From: Toxotes chatareus
Taxonomy: Eukaryota; Chordata; Actinopteri; Toxotidae
Direction: 5' to 3'
Length of the DNA stretch: 64,000 nt
NCBI GenBank assembly: GCA_016801885.1
Contig: CM028902.1
Location: forward strand, 23,465,580 to 23,529,579
Shown: positions 13,473 to 24,900 of the stretch, one piece after another
Layout of the letters: every line of letters begins with the position of its first letter
Numbering within the stretch: position 1 is the first letter of the stretch
Position numbers and translations under genes: made by a program
The notes under the pieces: model-generated
What the model was told of the DNA's origin: nothing
What the model saw: only the letters and a program-made list of their open reading frames with translations
The model's database searches: none

Positions 13473-13959
13473 TGTCTGTATTTTGCTCCTTTGGTGTCAG
13501 TTCTGTGTGGTATCTTCTAACACAACAACATGGATGTGTGACCTGAATATCATGATCACAACACTCAGCTGGGAAACCCTCTGTCCCTGATTTGTTATTA
13601 AGGATTATGTTGTTTCATTGTGATATAGTGACAAAGGGGTTACTCAGTAACTCCACACAGTGCATCACTTTACTTACTGTGGTGCACAGTAACGTGTAAT
13701 GCATCATACGTTTACCTCACAAGTAATGGTGAAGTATTGAGGGACCACCTGGTAACCACCCAGCAGGATGGTTCACTTTACTGTGCACAGACAGAACATG
13801 TTTAAGAGATCAGTAATGCATGAGTAGTTCCTGTTTTGTCAGCAGTGAGTTAAGAGTTAATCAGCATGTGGATTTCACAGCTGTTGAAAACTATGTATTA
13901 CCTCGTGATCTCACAGTTTATTCTCTAGTAATGCATCATTATCTACTCTGTAGTCCTGG

Positions 13960-14105
13960 CAGAAAATGTTAGCATGCTAACACACTAAACTGAGAGGGTG
14001 AATATAGTGAATATTACACACCACATAAACACCAGCATGTTGAAAGTATGCTGCCATTAGCATTTAGCTCAAAGCACTATGAGGCTCTGTACAAGCAGAG
14101 CCATT
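13960..14105 (+). repeat. degenerate percomorph dispersed repeat
   Basis: GTTAGCATGCTAACACAC and ATTAGCATTTAGCTCAAAGC are signature segments of a repeat abundant in percomorph genomes. A related longer copy lies at 28675-28990. Confidence 0.55.
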
Positions 14106-14548
14106 AACAGGGGTGTAGACTCTAAAGTCCTCTGGAGTGAGGTTGTTGGTGCAGTTCCTCCCACAGTTAGGACCATCAGGGCCAAAATGAGACATTGTGC
14201 TACTTACAGACTTACTGTTTGTTAATTCTAATGTTGTTCATGTAGAAATTGAAGTGTTATTTTGCTGTTTTAATGCACTACAGGAATCTATTTACACCTG
14301 CTCTGTTTTTTCATCTCTTTTTATATGTTTCCTCTCTTCTCCTCCCTCCTCCCCTCTTCCTTTCCTCAGTGATAAGGCATAGCCTGTCTTGCTCCTGTGA
14401 ATCTGTTCAGAGAGTGTGTGAATGATGGCCTACCCCCTTTCTGAATTATAGACTCCTTGGGGTCACCCTGTAGCCCCACGGGCCTATTGTTATTGCCCCA
14501 CTCACAGCTTCTCTCAGCTGCACTTGACAGCCCATTGGTATGGATGTT

Positions 14549-14573
14549 AGTGTGTGTGTGTGTGTGTGTGTGT
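14549..14573. repeat. (GT)12 microsatellite
   Basis: Perfect GT dinucleotide run. Confidence 0.85.
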
Positions 14574-15460
14574 CCTGTGTTTCCTCTCAGGTAGAAGAGG
14601 CCAGCAGATCACTCCCTGCCTTCCAGCATGCCTCACTGCCTCTTTTATAGAGTCTCACTCTCTGACTGAAAGGAGCCTGGATACTTAAATCCAACTGCTG
14701 CTCAGTCCCTATAACTTCCCTTCTCACCACATTTTCCAGGGAAGTGAGCAGCAAAGTCAGAGGAGGAGAGAGAAAGACAGAGACTGGAAGAGAAAGAGAA
14801 GAACAGAGTGTGGGATAAAATAATCACATCTAAATTAACCTTTGCGCTAATAACTGGTCAGTGGTCTGTGATCCTGTGCTGTGCTTCCAAGGTTTCATTT
14901 CAGTGTAGAGTGTTTGAACAACTCCTTTAACCACACTGTCGCCAGAATAGAGACGTAATCTGAGACCAACTGAACATGTCTCTGAAGGTGTCTGTCGCCC
15001 ATGGTGTGTAAACACTTTATGTCCCAAATACCGTTGGGACATATAGTGACAAGACAGTAAGGGGACCATGGTGTATAGTCATGAGATGGTTTTGTGAAAT
15101 CAGCTGCTTTGGAGCTAATCATGGTCCAGTATGAAACTATTAGGGTAAACTGAACATTTGTGAATTAAAAAAACACAAAAACACGCCAGACAAAAATAGT
15201 TATTAAAAGCAATTTATTCATATATGTCTTAAAACGTGTGGAGGGGATATAAGCATTAGCTCACATAGATGCTCAGCCTTCATTAGTTCAGTTGAGGATA
15301 AGAGGAGAGGCAGAAATACTGTTTAAGAGTGATACTAGCATCAATGTCCTGTCACTGACCATCACTCATGATTAGACCATCAAAAATGCGTTTCCAAAAC
15401 CAAACTAACAAGCTTTATCATCACACTGTAAAAAAAAAAGGAAAGGGAAGGGTCCATTGG

Positions 15461-15479
15461 GGGTGGGGGGGGGGTGGTC
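15461..15479 (+). other. G-run with quadruplex potential
   Basis: GGGGGTGGGGGGGGGGTGG, a dense G-tract that could fold as a G-quadruplex. No gene lies next to it. Confidence 0.4.
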
Positions 15480-15689
15480 AAAGGAGACTAGAGAAGCGTG
15501 GTTTGAATGACAAAGAAGCTAATAAAAGTGAACCTTTCATATTAAAGCAATGCATTATACTTCTTTAAATAAGCCCAGTCCAATTTTAAAATGCTGATTT
15601 TCTTACTCTCGTTTTGTTTTGTTTTCTTTTTTTTTCCAGAGACCTCTCAGCACTTTCTAAATTCTACAACCATCTCCCTTCACAGTCCT

Positions 15690-16220
15690 CCCATGGCCCT
15701 TTTAACCAGGAGTTAATTAGTCTTTTCATTATCCATAAAAGAATTAATTGATTAATGAGAAATGGTAATGGCTTTATCTGTAAACAGCCTCTCATTTGCT
15801 CTCAGCATCCTCCTCTTCAACTCCTCTCTCCTGCGTCTCCCACTAAAACCCAGACGAGTTTTCCAACACATTAAGCTCTGAACTCAGAGACAGAAAGAAA
15901 AGGCTCTTTTAGAATTCCTCAGGGCGTTTTAATTAAAACCTAAGAATCGCTGGCACTCTCTCTTTCTGCCTCTCACATCTCTCTGCTTTGGTGTTACCCC
16001 ACTTACACTGGCCATACTCCTTCTTCTGATCCACTTCTCCCTTCAGCCTTTCTTCTGGGTGGCAGAGGGAATAGCCCTATCCCTCCTTCAGAGATCACTT
16101 GTGGCCTGACAGCCCTCACAATAAGAGCCATTAAATACAATGAGGCACAAAGACAGCGCTCTAATTTAAAGCCCCTCCTCCTCTGCCTCTTTACATCATT
16201 ATGGTATTAGTCGTGAGCGA
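15690..16220. promoter_or_regulatory. candidate conserved noncoding element
   Basis: Low-repeat sequence with clustered homeodomain-type cores (GTTAATTAG, AGAATTAATTGATTAATG, TTTTAATTAAAACC) and no open frame. It lies in the gene-poor interval upstream of dbx1, where developmental enhancers are expected. Conservation could not be tested here. Confidence 0.25.
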
Positions 16221-16381
16221 GACAGAGACTCCGAGAGAAGAGAAAGAGATGGATGAATGTGGGACTTCAAAGTCCTGCTGCAGCGGTAGCACTTGAGGGG
16301 AATGATCAGCCCGGCACTCTAGTGGCAGAGCCCTGTATGTATAGAGCTCTGTGAGGCTTAGCGAGGCTTCGATAGCCTTAA

Positions 16382-16417
16382 ATAAAAAAAAATTTAAAAA
16401 AAAAAAAAAAAAAAAAC
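16382..16417. repeat. A-rich homopolymer tract
   Basis: Runs of A interrupted by TTT; simple sequence. Confidence 0.8.
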
Positions 16418-17301
16418 TTCATCGGAACAACAGACGAGAGGGAAACAGAGAGCTGAAGTAAAATAAGTTGAGGCGGATTTCATTGCAGGTTTTACAGTGT
16501 TGAGTAAAATCCTCCCACATTATGATTGATTGAATGATTTTTCCTACACTGGGGGGTGTTTTATATTTTTAGATGTTAAACTGGAAGCAGTTTTTACCAC
16601 TGTAAATTACTTTATTAATGTAAATTTTCTTCTTCAACATTTCTCAATGTAGAAACATACAGACGCTCACTGAATTCATCTACCACACCTCACAACCATC
16701 ATCTCAGAATTACAAGAAGAGATCATTCAGTACGGAGATCTGGTTACAGGTGCCACACAACAGTCTGTGACCTTCGGATTCTGTGCCTAGATCAAGAATA
16801 TCAGATACAGTCTAGTGCAAACATTTTTTATCGCACTGTAGCGCAGGCAACTAAGCATAACCAGCACAAAGGGAGATACACAAAGACATGTCACTGATCA
16901 GGCAACTAACTGTGGGAAAAGGGCTGGTATAAATACGGGGGAGCAAATGAGGGAAATTAGAAACAGGTGTATAGGTAAGTGGAGGAGTTCCAGTGACTGG
17001 GAATGGGTGAGCAGGTGAGCAGGTGTATTCGTGAACAGGACATCTGGAGGGTGGGTGGAGTGTGGCAGCAGACAGAGGCACAGTGGCTAACATAAACATG
17101 GAGGAGACAGCAATTATGGCCACAACGAGTCAACCTCCACAGAAAGAAAGTAGTGACATTTTAAAGAAAGTGGTTGCCAGTGATATAACCTATTCTTCCT
17201 GTAATAGTCCATGGGCAGCCCTGGTTGTTCTTGTGCAAATGTAGCGTCGTGCTCTGCCGCGGCTACGTCATGCAGGTGAGTCTATTATGCGGTAGCTGCT
17301 C

Positions 17302-17337
17302 ATTGGCCAATCGGAGCAGGGGGCGAGGATATAAAAG
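17302..17337 (+). promoter_or_regulatory. CCAAT palindrome and TATA box of an unassigned promoter
   Basis: ATTGGCCAAT (17302-17311) gives a CCAAT box on both strands. A GC-rich GGGGGCGAGG (17319-17328) follows, then TATAAAAG (17330-17337). About 30 bp downstream is a pyrimidine-rich stretch (CCTCTGTTCTCTCTCTC) suited to transcription start. The order and spacing match a strong RNA polymerase II core promoter. No known gene follows, so it may be a mobile-element promoter or a noncoding transcript. Confidence 0.55.
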
Positions 17338-17357
17338 GAGGTTGGTTTCCTCTGTTC

Positions 17358-18056
17358 TCTCTCTCATTTCCTGTCTCGAGGCCCGCTCGCTTTCGGGGTG
17401 CTGCATCTCCTCTCCTGTCCGAGTGCAGGTAGACGCTTGATAGCGCCAGCATTATGTTTCATTATTCAAATCTAGGCAACTTTATTGCTTTTTTTTTTTT
17501 TTTAATTCACTGTTGTTTTACCAGGTTCCGTTGGCGCCGTAGCAACTGCCGCGATTGCTCTTTGCTCTGCCTGTGGTCCCGTCCCAGTGCCTGTTTGTCG
17601 CTTTGTCCGCGGCGGCTAATCGCGGTTCTCCTCGCTGCTCCCCCTCCTAAAGGAAGACGTCTGCCGATCTGGACACACGGCTCGGGTCACCTGGACAACA
17701 AAGTGAAGTCCTGGAACACTGCTGCTTCGCCGGTGGCTGTTTTGTCGACCCATTGTCTTCTGCGGCGGCGGTTGCTAGCCGCTTCAGTGTAAGCCGGGTC
17801 GCTTCCGGTGGCCTACGGTGAGCGACTGCGCTGGCTGTCGTTTCCCCGAACTGTGTGTGTGTGCGTGCAGGTGCGCGAGTGTGCGTGTGTGTAAAGTGGT
17901 TGGAGTTTTGTTTCTTTTTTTTCTTGTTGTTGGTTTATTTTGACTGGCGACCCTTTTTACTATGTTTTCTCGTTCCCTTAGTGCTGACGGCCGAAGGTGG
18001 TGGTGGTGTCCCCGTGTCCCCCCGGCCAGTTCTTCAGAACTGAAGAAGCCTTTTGG
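17358..18056 (+). ncRNA. candidate spliced transcript from the 17.3-kb promoter
   Basis: Downstream of the TATA box, splice-like signals suggest exon 1 about 17358-17428 (GTGCAG|GTAGAC), an intron of 96 bp ending in a T-rich tract and TTTTACCAG, exon 2 from 17525 to about 17817 (TACG|GTGAGC), and exon 3 from 17982 (CCCTTAG|TGCTG). The segment is CpG-rich compared with its surroundings. Frames of up to 112 codons cross it but run through the putative intron and resemble no known protein. The 3' part holds CAGAACTGAAGAAGCCTTTTGG, a repeat motif I recall from fish genomes, and is cut by the hAT insertion at 18065. It could be a retroelement 5' region rather than a host gene. Confidence 0.3.
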
Positions 18057-18064
18057 ATGTGGGG
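18057..18064. repeat. left 8-bp target-site duplication of the hAT element
   Basis: ATGTGGGG precedes the element; ATGTGAGG follows it at 19364-19371 (7 of 8 identical). Confidence 0.65.
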
Positions 18065-19363
18065 CAGCGCCGTCGTATAGGGGGGAAAGGTGATGACAAT
18101 TATAAGGGCCCATAGCCCGCTACGGCCCACACACAGCCCCCAGTAGCCTCTATGACAAAATGATTATGCATACACTGAACTAATATATATTCATACGAAT
18201 GACTCCGAATTAAAACAAAGCCACAAGTCATACAATATTCCAATTTTAATAATTTCAATAACCTCCTTGGCCCCTTTTTTAAAAATGGTTTGGTCCACAC
18301 CGCTGTTCGTTCTTCCTCAAGTGAGCGGAGCGCGAGCGAACTCCAGCAGGGTTAGGATGGCTCCCAAAAAACACAAGTCCGGACACCAAAAAAGACTTTA
18401 AAAGGAGGCCAGGAGTAGGATCTGCAGAGCAGGGGCCCAGAACATTAAAAACTTTTTTTCTGTGAATGGTGAGAGTAAAACTACCGAGGGGGGCTGAAAC
18501 AATTAGGCTACTTGTTCATTCATTTCTGTCTGTAACGTTACGTTTGACGGGGCGCAGGCTGGAGCCTGCGTTAACTGTCATCTGGCCGCGCTACACTCTG
18601 GACAAGTCACTAGTTCATTTAAAAAAATAAAAAAGTCGCCAGTTCACTGTAGAGTAACGGTTCCTAGAGTAGCAATAACTGAACGTTACTAATTTAGGGG
18701 CTACAGTCAGTGACTGTGTTTCACACATATCACTGTCGGACAGTGCTCCAGTATGCGCCCACTCAGAGTACAATTCTGCATTGAATTGTATTATGACGCA
18801 TTCAAGTTCTACTCAGTAATTATGAGCATCTGACGAAGGTTTTACAACAACGTATTCCATGTGCTCTTTGTTTTACTTGCACATTTAAGTTAAATGCTCC
18901 AAATTTACCTGTGGACTATCTTGAGCCAGGACAATTTGTTTTTTTGCATATCAGTGCTTGATTGTTAAATACAATAAAATACCCACTACCTATTTGTTGA
19001 GTGGTTAATTGAAAATGTATTTGCAGGCATAGAATGCATTCTGTCTTTATGATGATATTGATCTGAAAATTATATTTTTAAAAAATGCAAGTCATAAAAA
19101 TAAAATGTATTTGCAATCAGAGGTGTAATAACGTGTTGCTAATCAGTGAAATGAGAATAAGACAACTAATAGTACATAATTTACATAATGATACTCTGAC
19201 TTGTGAAGTCGTTCGTCGTAAAAAAGGAAACAAATTGAGTGTATTACACCAGGAACCGTCAAGAACACTGAAAAACAAGAAAATTGAAGGTGGCAATGAA
19301 TGGGGTAGAGGGGCCCACACCGATGTTCTTTCAGGGGGCCCAGAAATCCTAGCAACTGCCCTG
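18065..19363 (+). mobile_element. hAT transposon, internally deleted (about 1.3 kb)
   Basis: Termini are CAGCGCCG at the left and, as the inverted complement, CAGGGCAG at the right. Both fit the hAT pattern CAGNGNNG, and the element is bounded by 8-bp target duplications, the hAT length. It interrupts an older repeat: GAAGAAGCCTTTTGG on the left resumes as TGAAACGTCTTCAAG on the right. An ATG at 18357 opens a reading frame starting MAPKKHKSG, like the N-terminus of TTF-type zinc-finger hAT transposases. That frame stops after about 14 codons and similarity appears to continue in another frame to about 18490. No catalytic core remains, so the copy is non-autonomous. Confidence 0.7.
18357..18490 (+). 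pseudogene. N-terminal relic of hAT transposase
   Basis: MAPKKHKSGHQKRL then a stop. After a frame change the sequence reads like the K/R-rich leader and a KNFFSVNG segment of TTF-type hAT transposases. It sits inside the deleted hAT element, with the RNase H-like catalytic region missing. Assignment rests on remembered family patterns. Confidence 0.5.
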
Positions 19364-19425
19364 ATGTGAGGTGAAACGTCTTCAAGTACCTACAACCAAG
19401 TCCAGTCGCCGTCGACTCAACTCGC
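19364..19425 (+). repeat. resumption of the repeat interrupted by hAT
   Basis: GTGAAACGTCTTCAAGTACC continues the motif broken at 18056. In other fish genomes I recall these two halves as contiguous, which makes the intervening 1.3 kb an insertion. Confidence 0.5.
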
Positions 19426-20274
19426 ATTCAGGAGGCTTCTTCAGCTGTGCAGAAGAAAAAGATCCTCCCATACATTTCTGTGTTGCCAGATTGGAGGTGG
19501 TGTTCCACTGGTACTGAAGCATCATCTGTGACACAAGAGTATGAGAGACATTGGGCACAGGTACCAGGTTGAAAGGACAACAGCGTCTAACCTGTTGTCA
19601 TCATGTTGATGAACACCTTGCAGGGCAGGAAGAGGATATTCCACAATGTTTGTGTGAAATTGTGGTTTACTGAACTGAGCCTCCATGTTTTCTTCTGTTC
19701 CCTCGGGTCGTACAGTATTTCTGCATTCGTGGATGTCAGAAATTTGAAACTTTTTTTTTTTTTTAGTGGAATTTATTACATAATTAAGTAAAAGCTGATC
19801 CATCGATTTGCAGGCCATGCTTTGGCAAACAGCTCATTTGAAATGTGGAGCGTATTTGGAGAAAATTATTGAATAATTGTGCACAAGTTTACTGAAATAA
19901 ACGTTTGTCTGTATGCACAACAAAACTCTGATTCTTAACTATGAGTTGAGTTGAGTTTTCACTGATGTAACTTGTTTCTACCAAGAAAAAAAAAAATGCA
20001 ATTGGTCACGTAGGTTTGCCCTTACTCCCTCTCACTCCCTTTGATTAGAAAAGCAACAATTATCTCAACACAAAAAGGTATGAATGGATGGTTTTGCTGG
20101 AGGGGTGGGGTTGGGGGAGGGTGGGGTGCTTCTGTAGTAAATGATGGGAATGATTGAGGTTCGAGGATAATGTAGCGCTAACTGACATATGGCAAAGTGG
20201 AGCAGACTGGCCAGGCCAGAGCGCTTTTCATGATCTTCACTCTATTACAGGGATTAGTGATGTAGGCAGGGCAG
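19426..20274. other. intergenic, no gene seen
   Basis: No supported coding sequence. Contains a T-run near 19751-19764 and the G-rich tract at 20102-20127. Confidence 0.6.
20102..20127 (+). other. strong G-quadruplex motif
   Basis: Five G-runs of 3-5 G separated by one or two bases (GGGG-T-GGGG-TT-GGGGG-A-GGG-T-GGGG). This meets the standard G3+N1-7 rule several times over. Confidence 0.7.
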
Positions 20275-20475
20275 GCCACACACACACACACAGGTTTGAC
20301 TTGACTTCCATTCATTGTGGACAGCCTAACCCTAACCTTAACCAGCACCTTGGGAAATGATGTTTTTCCTCATGAGGACCAGGCTTTGGTCCCCATGAGG
20401 ACTACTGGTAGGAATACTGGCAGTTTATACTGGACATTGTCCCAGAGAGTTAACAAAAATGAACGCACACACACT
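20275..20475 (-). repeat. dispersed repeat, copy 2, inverted, with CA tracts
   Basis: The reverse complement of the core 20385-20408 is identical over 24 nt to 13261-13284 in copy 1. CA microsatellite flanks it on both sides, as GT does in copy 1. The segment also carries CCTAACCCTAACCTTAACC (20325-20343), a telomere-like short run that appears to belong to the repeat. Confidence 0.65.
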
Positions 20476-21696
20476 CACACAGTGAATAATCCCTTACTTA
20501 AAGGCTGATTTCATAAGGGGGCCTGTCTTGAGAAAGGTGAGAAAAACTAATGTATAAATCCAGGAACTTCTGTGCTCCGGTGCACAATGCAAGTACCAAG
20601 CTATGTTCTTATTTTTGAGTGTCCACCTGACTTTACTGTCTATTTACTACAGTTATTTAAGTTTTGGATACTGAATGTGTTTCTAATCTCTTCCGCAGTA
20701 CTACCAGGGACCCTGCTTCACTAAACAGAGGCTACTGCAAAGTGGCTACAACCAAAATCCACCTGGGTGGATGTCCAGGGTGATCCGATCACAAGGGGAC
20801 AGCTCTAAGCACATCAGTTCACTCCTGGCATTAAAAGGTGACTGGATCTCTCTCCCCCACATCTAAATCCTCAACTATGGACTGAGGCTGAAATTGAATC
20901 ATTACACTTTAAGCATAAAACAAATTACAATAAATGACTCGTAAATATTATCTTAAATTCAGATTTGTTTAAATTGTTATTTATACTGTAAAATGCACAT
21001 TGTTGAGAGAAGAAACAACATTTCGATTCCCCTGTATGTCTGACATATGGTGAATTGACAATAAAAAAGCCTTTGAATCCTTGAAAGATTTAGAAAAGCC
21101 GTGTGATTAATATTTAAAATGAGTGATCACACAGAGTGTCAGACAGAGGGCTCAATCAGTGTTTTCTCCTGCTCACACCAGCTCGTTGGCAGAGGATCAC
21201 AGACCTCAGACACCTCCAAACCCCAGTGCCCTTTGTGCACAGCTGGCAGTGTGGACACCGCAGACACCAGGATTCAGTGGCTGCTGTACATATAAGGTAA
21301 CCAGCCTCCCAGTCAGCTAACCTTCGGCCAGTCTCCCAGTTGGCTAGCCTTTGGTCTGCTAGTTGCAAGATCACGTGACCTCTCCCATTAGGAGTGATGA
21401 GATGATATGTATAGATTTAAATGCATTATTTGCAAGAAAGAGCCGTGAACAGTGTTAACACATGTGGGAGCCATAGTGGTGATGTGCATATTTATGGACT
21501 CTGGATGCTGGTAATGCCCATGGTAAACTGATACCATTACCTTCTGGTTGTGAAAAAGGAATAACTAAAGACCATGCGTGTGTGAGTGTGAGCGGCACGT
21601 GAACGTATCAGGACAACATATTGATTTGCATGAGATCCTTCCTTCTGTCTTTCTTTCTTTCTTGCTTACTTTGTGTCTTTCTTTGTCTCTCTAACA

Positions 21697-21719
21697 CCCC
21701 ACCCCACCCCACCCCCCCC
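21697..21719 (-). other. C-run array, quadruplex motif on the minus strand
   Basis: Four C-runs of 4-8 separated by single A. The complement meets the G-quadruplex rule. Confidence 0.55.
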
Positions 21720-21913
21720 ACACCCTCTCCTGGGTCTCAGACCTAGCCATGTATGACAGATATGGTTGATTGTGAGTAGATCAGAGCAGATCATTGAGGT
21801 GAATGGCTTCAATGAAACCTCTCATTCAGCTCTGGGTCGAAGCTTTCAAAGGAACCCTGATATGGAAGAAATGGGGATATCCTCCTGGCTGTTCCTTTAT
21901 TCTAGTGTGTGAG

Positions 21914-21917
<4 letters not shown>

Positions 21918-21946
<29 letters not shown>

Positions 21947-21972
21947 CTGTGTGAGTCTGTGTGTGTCTGTGT
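21918..21972. repeat. GT-rich microsatellite
   Basis: GT dinucleotides with GA/CT interruptions. Confidence 0.8.
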
Positions 21973-24900
21973 GTGCACGTGCAGGGTGTTTTGCGTGGGC
22001 TGCTGACTTTAGTCCATGTGAAATTATCAAACAAAGCTGAAATAGGAAGTAGACTGAATAGCACTCACGCTGGGCACCATGACCATAATCTGGTGTGTGT
22101 GCACGTGTGTGTCCTCGTGCACACCGGCTGGATGAGAAAGAATGGTTTGACACAGTTTTCAAACAGGAAATGAAAATGTTTTTTATCCTTTTCTTTCTGT
22201 GCAGTTTTGAATTCAGCCTTTTGAAATTTGCCTCTCTTTGCTTGTACCATCAATGGTGATTTTCCTGTAAGACTGTCCGTCCGCTTGTAACGTGAAAGGT
22301 GTTTGTTTTTCTCCGAATGGATATTTAAATGTAATTTTAGGCATTTGAATATCAGCACTGTGAAAATGGACTTTTAAGTTCTGCCCACAACAAGACCCTG
22401 TGGTCTTTCTTCCCCCCCAGACTGACGCCCCTGCTGCCAGGAGAGAGAAAAAAGAAAAGAAGAAAATTAAAACACAGAAAATACATTTAGGAACATTAAC
22501 TGCCTGTAGAGACAGTGTCAGAACCTTCATACATTTTAATAACAATAATCTTCCTTACTGACCAACTGACTGACTTACTGATTAACCCACATCAGTCCTG
22601 TTTACTTGTACAATGTTGTACAAATGGATGTGTTTTATTGTGTGACTGGGGTTTCCTATATCTGCCATCATGTTCCTCATTCATTCTGATGTTTTTAATC
22701 ATCCTATATTATTTACAATACTTTTTTTTTTTTTTTTAAATATCAGTGTAAATGAAACAGGAATCAAATCCATTTCTATCTGTTGGCCTGTCATGAAATT
22801 AACCTGAATGTGTGTGTGTATAATCCTAATATCTTAATGGCAGAAATGTGTAGCAAGTTTCTCAAATTAACTTTAAAGTCAAAGTTTCAAGTGTTTTCAG
22901 AACTTGACCCATATTTGGGACTAAAATTCTGGATATATTTAAGTCCTCTGTCTTTATGGAAGTAAGCAGTGCTACATTGCAGAAACGTCCCTTTAGTGAT
23001 TTTGAAATTATACTTTAATGCCACTGGAAACACTCAGATACATTTTCTACTGAGACGTTTCACAGCAGGTAAAGCACAAGTGTAAGCAATAAAACGAGCA
23101 AAGGCTGAATTTCATTTGGCCGATTCAGTTCCAGAGAACCTGCTATTGTTCGTGCTGACTCACTGTCACACTCTCGCGGTTTACTGGGTCGCCTGAATAG
23201 AAGAGAGCCATCATTAATGTCTTTAGTGACACCTGTCCCCTGTTTCCTACTGTGACAAGTCAGAAATGTCAGCTGTGGAAAAAGACCCGTTGATGCATGT
23301 GACAGTGAACAGAGGTCACGTGTCGGATGGAAAAATTACAAGTTCAGTTCATTTTGATGGTTCACTTTTAAAGCAAGGGGCATCAGCATTGTTCTTTTAT
23401 TGATACAGCTCGTTTTGACTCTGCTGTGCATAACTTGATCTCTTTGCAGTGAATATGTATGGGTCATGCCTGAGGACAAAAAAATATTGTGAACATTTCC
23501 TCTAATGTTTCCCCACAGCAGAGTCTACATGAGAAAGTGCTTTCGAAGGTGCCTTCACAAAGGACAAAACAAAGCTGTGTAAGGTCGAAATCAGGATAAA
23601 GTGCCCTATGCAGTGCTTCCATGTGAGACAATCTGGGGTGAAGTGCCCTTGTGGGGGCCCTCTCACTGGAAGAAAACGTAATAATGCTCTGTAAATGCCA
23701 TTGTACCGAGTTGCCGTTGTAATGTGGCGGGATGGAGGTTCTCTGTGGAAGCCAAAAACTGCCATTTAGGGTTCCCCTAAGTCTAACAGACCATGATGAG
23801 TGTGTATGGGAGAAAAACACTGTGAAGAGCCCTTTCAGTGAACCACCAATGAGATACTGTGCCCTGACTGTTCCCTTTAAAATGGAGTAAATTCATTTTT
23901 TTATGGTAGAAATGAATGTGTCCTTTATGGTGACTAAAAATTGTTTTGTAGTAGTAGTACAGTAATACCCACTCGATTCTTCTACTGTCTCAGCTGCTGA
24001 TGGAGACTCAGATTTCAAACAGATGTGGAGAGGGAAGGTTCTCAGATCTCAGGCTGTGGCATACTGAGAGCCCCCACCCCAGCCATAACACGGTCATTAA
24101 CATTTACCACCTTATGGCCAAAAGGATTTCACACTTCATGCTTCCTTGTTACGACTCCTCAAAACGGCTAATTCTCAAAATATTAATGTTAATATGAATT
24201 CCCTGTTTTTACTGCAGATGTTTGAAAAACATTTGCTCATTTCCTGTATTCTTCTTTTTTTTAACAGATCTTTGTGAAATAACCATTTAAAAAGTAAATC
24301 CTTTTCCTTATATTTTGAATCACCCTATAAACTGTTTGTGTTAATAGGAGACATGGCCTTTTTGCCGATCATGCATCGTTATTTTCTCATTTAACACATC
24401 AGGAGACCTTTATATTTTTGTGCCGCTGCCCCTCAGACAGCCTGCGTCTGCCGCTGCCACCAACAGAAACCAACGCCACTGGAGATGTGAAAGATAGATT
24501 TTTATTTCTTCCTTTTCTACACAGCAGAACTCCTGCCAGTTAGATTATATGAGCAACAGATCCCTGACTGGGCTGGGTCTGACTGGATTAGCTGTTTCCT
24601 GCCCTGACACAATAGAGTCCACCAGGGAACCAGATCAAACCGCAAATACGCATATACATGTGTAGTCTGTGCATATCATAACATGTGCCCGTGAGTGTTT
24701 GTGTGTCTGCACGCAGGTAGCAAAGAGGCAGGCTAAAGGGCCGAAAGCCAACAAAGAACATGAAGAGAGAAGCAGCAGGAAGCTGATTAGTCATTTTATC
24801 CCTCTTCCCTCTGGTCCTCTCTCTCCGCCTCTCTCTGCTGAGGCAGACGGTGGGATCAAGGGAGAAAGCTGAAGTTAAAATCAGAGGTTGAACCAGGGAT

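Noticed and set aside
17454..17792. 112-codon frame in the CpG-rich island
   Set aside because: It reads through a likely 96-bp intron with a T-tract and encodes low-complexity R/L/S-rich sequence without a family match.
23464..23820. 118-codon minus-strand frame with an overlapping 87-codon frame
   Set aside because: No domain or conserved motif; overlapping frames in AT-balanced DNA are expected by chance.
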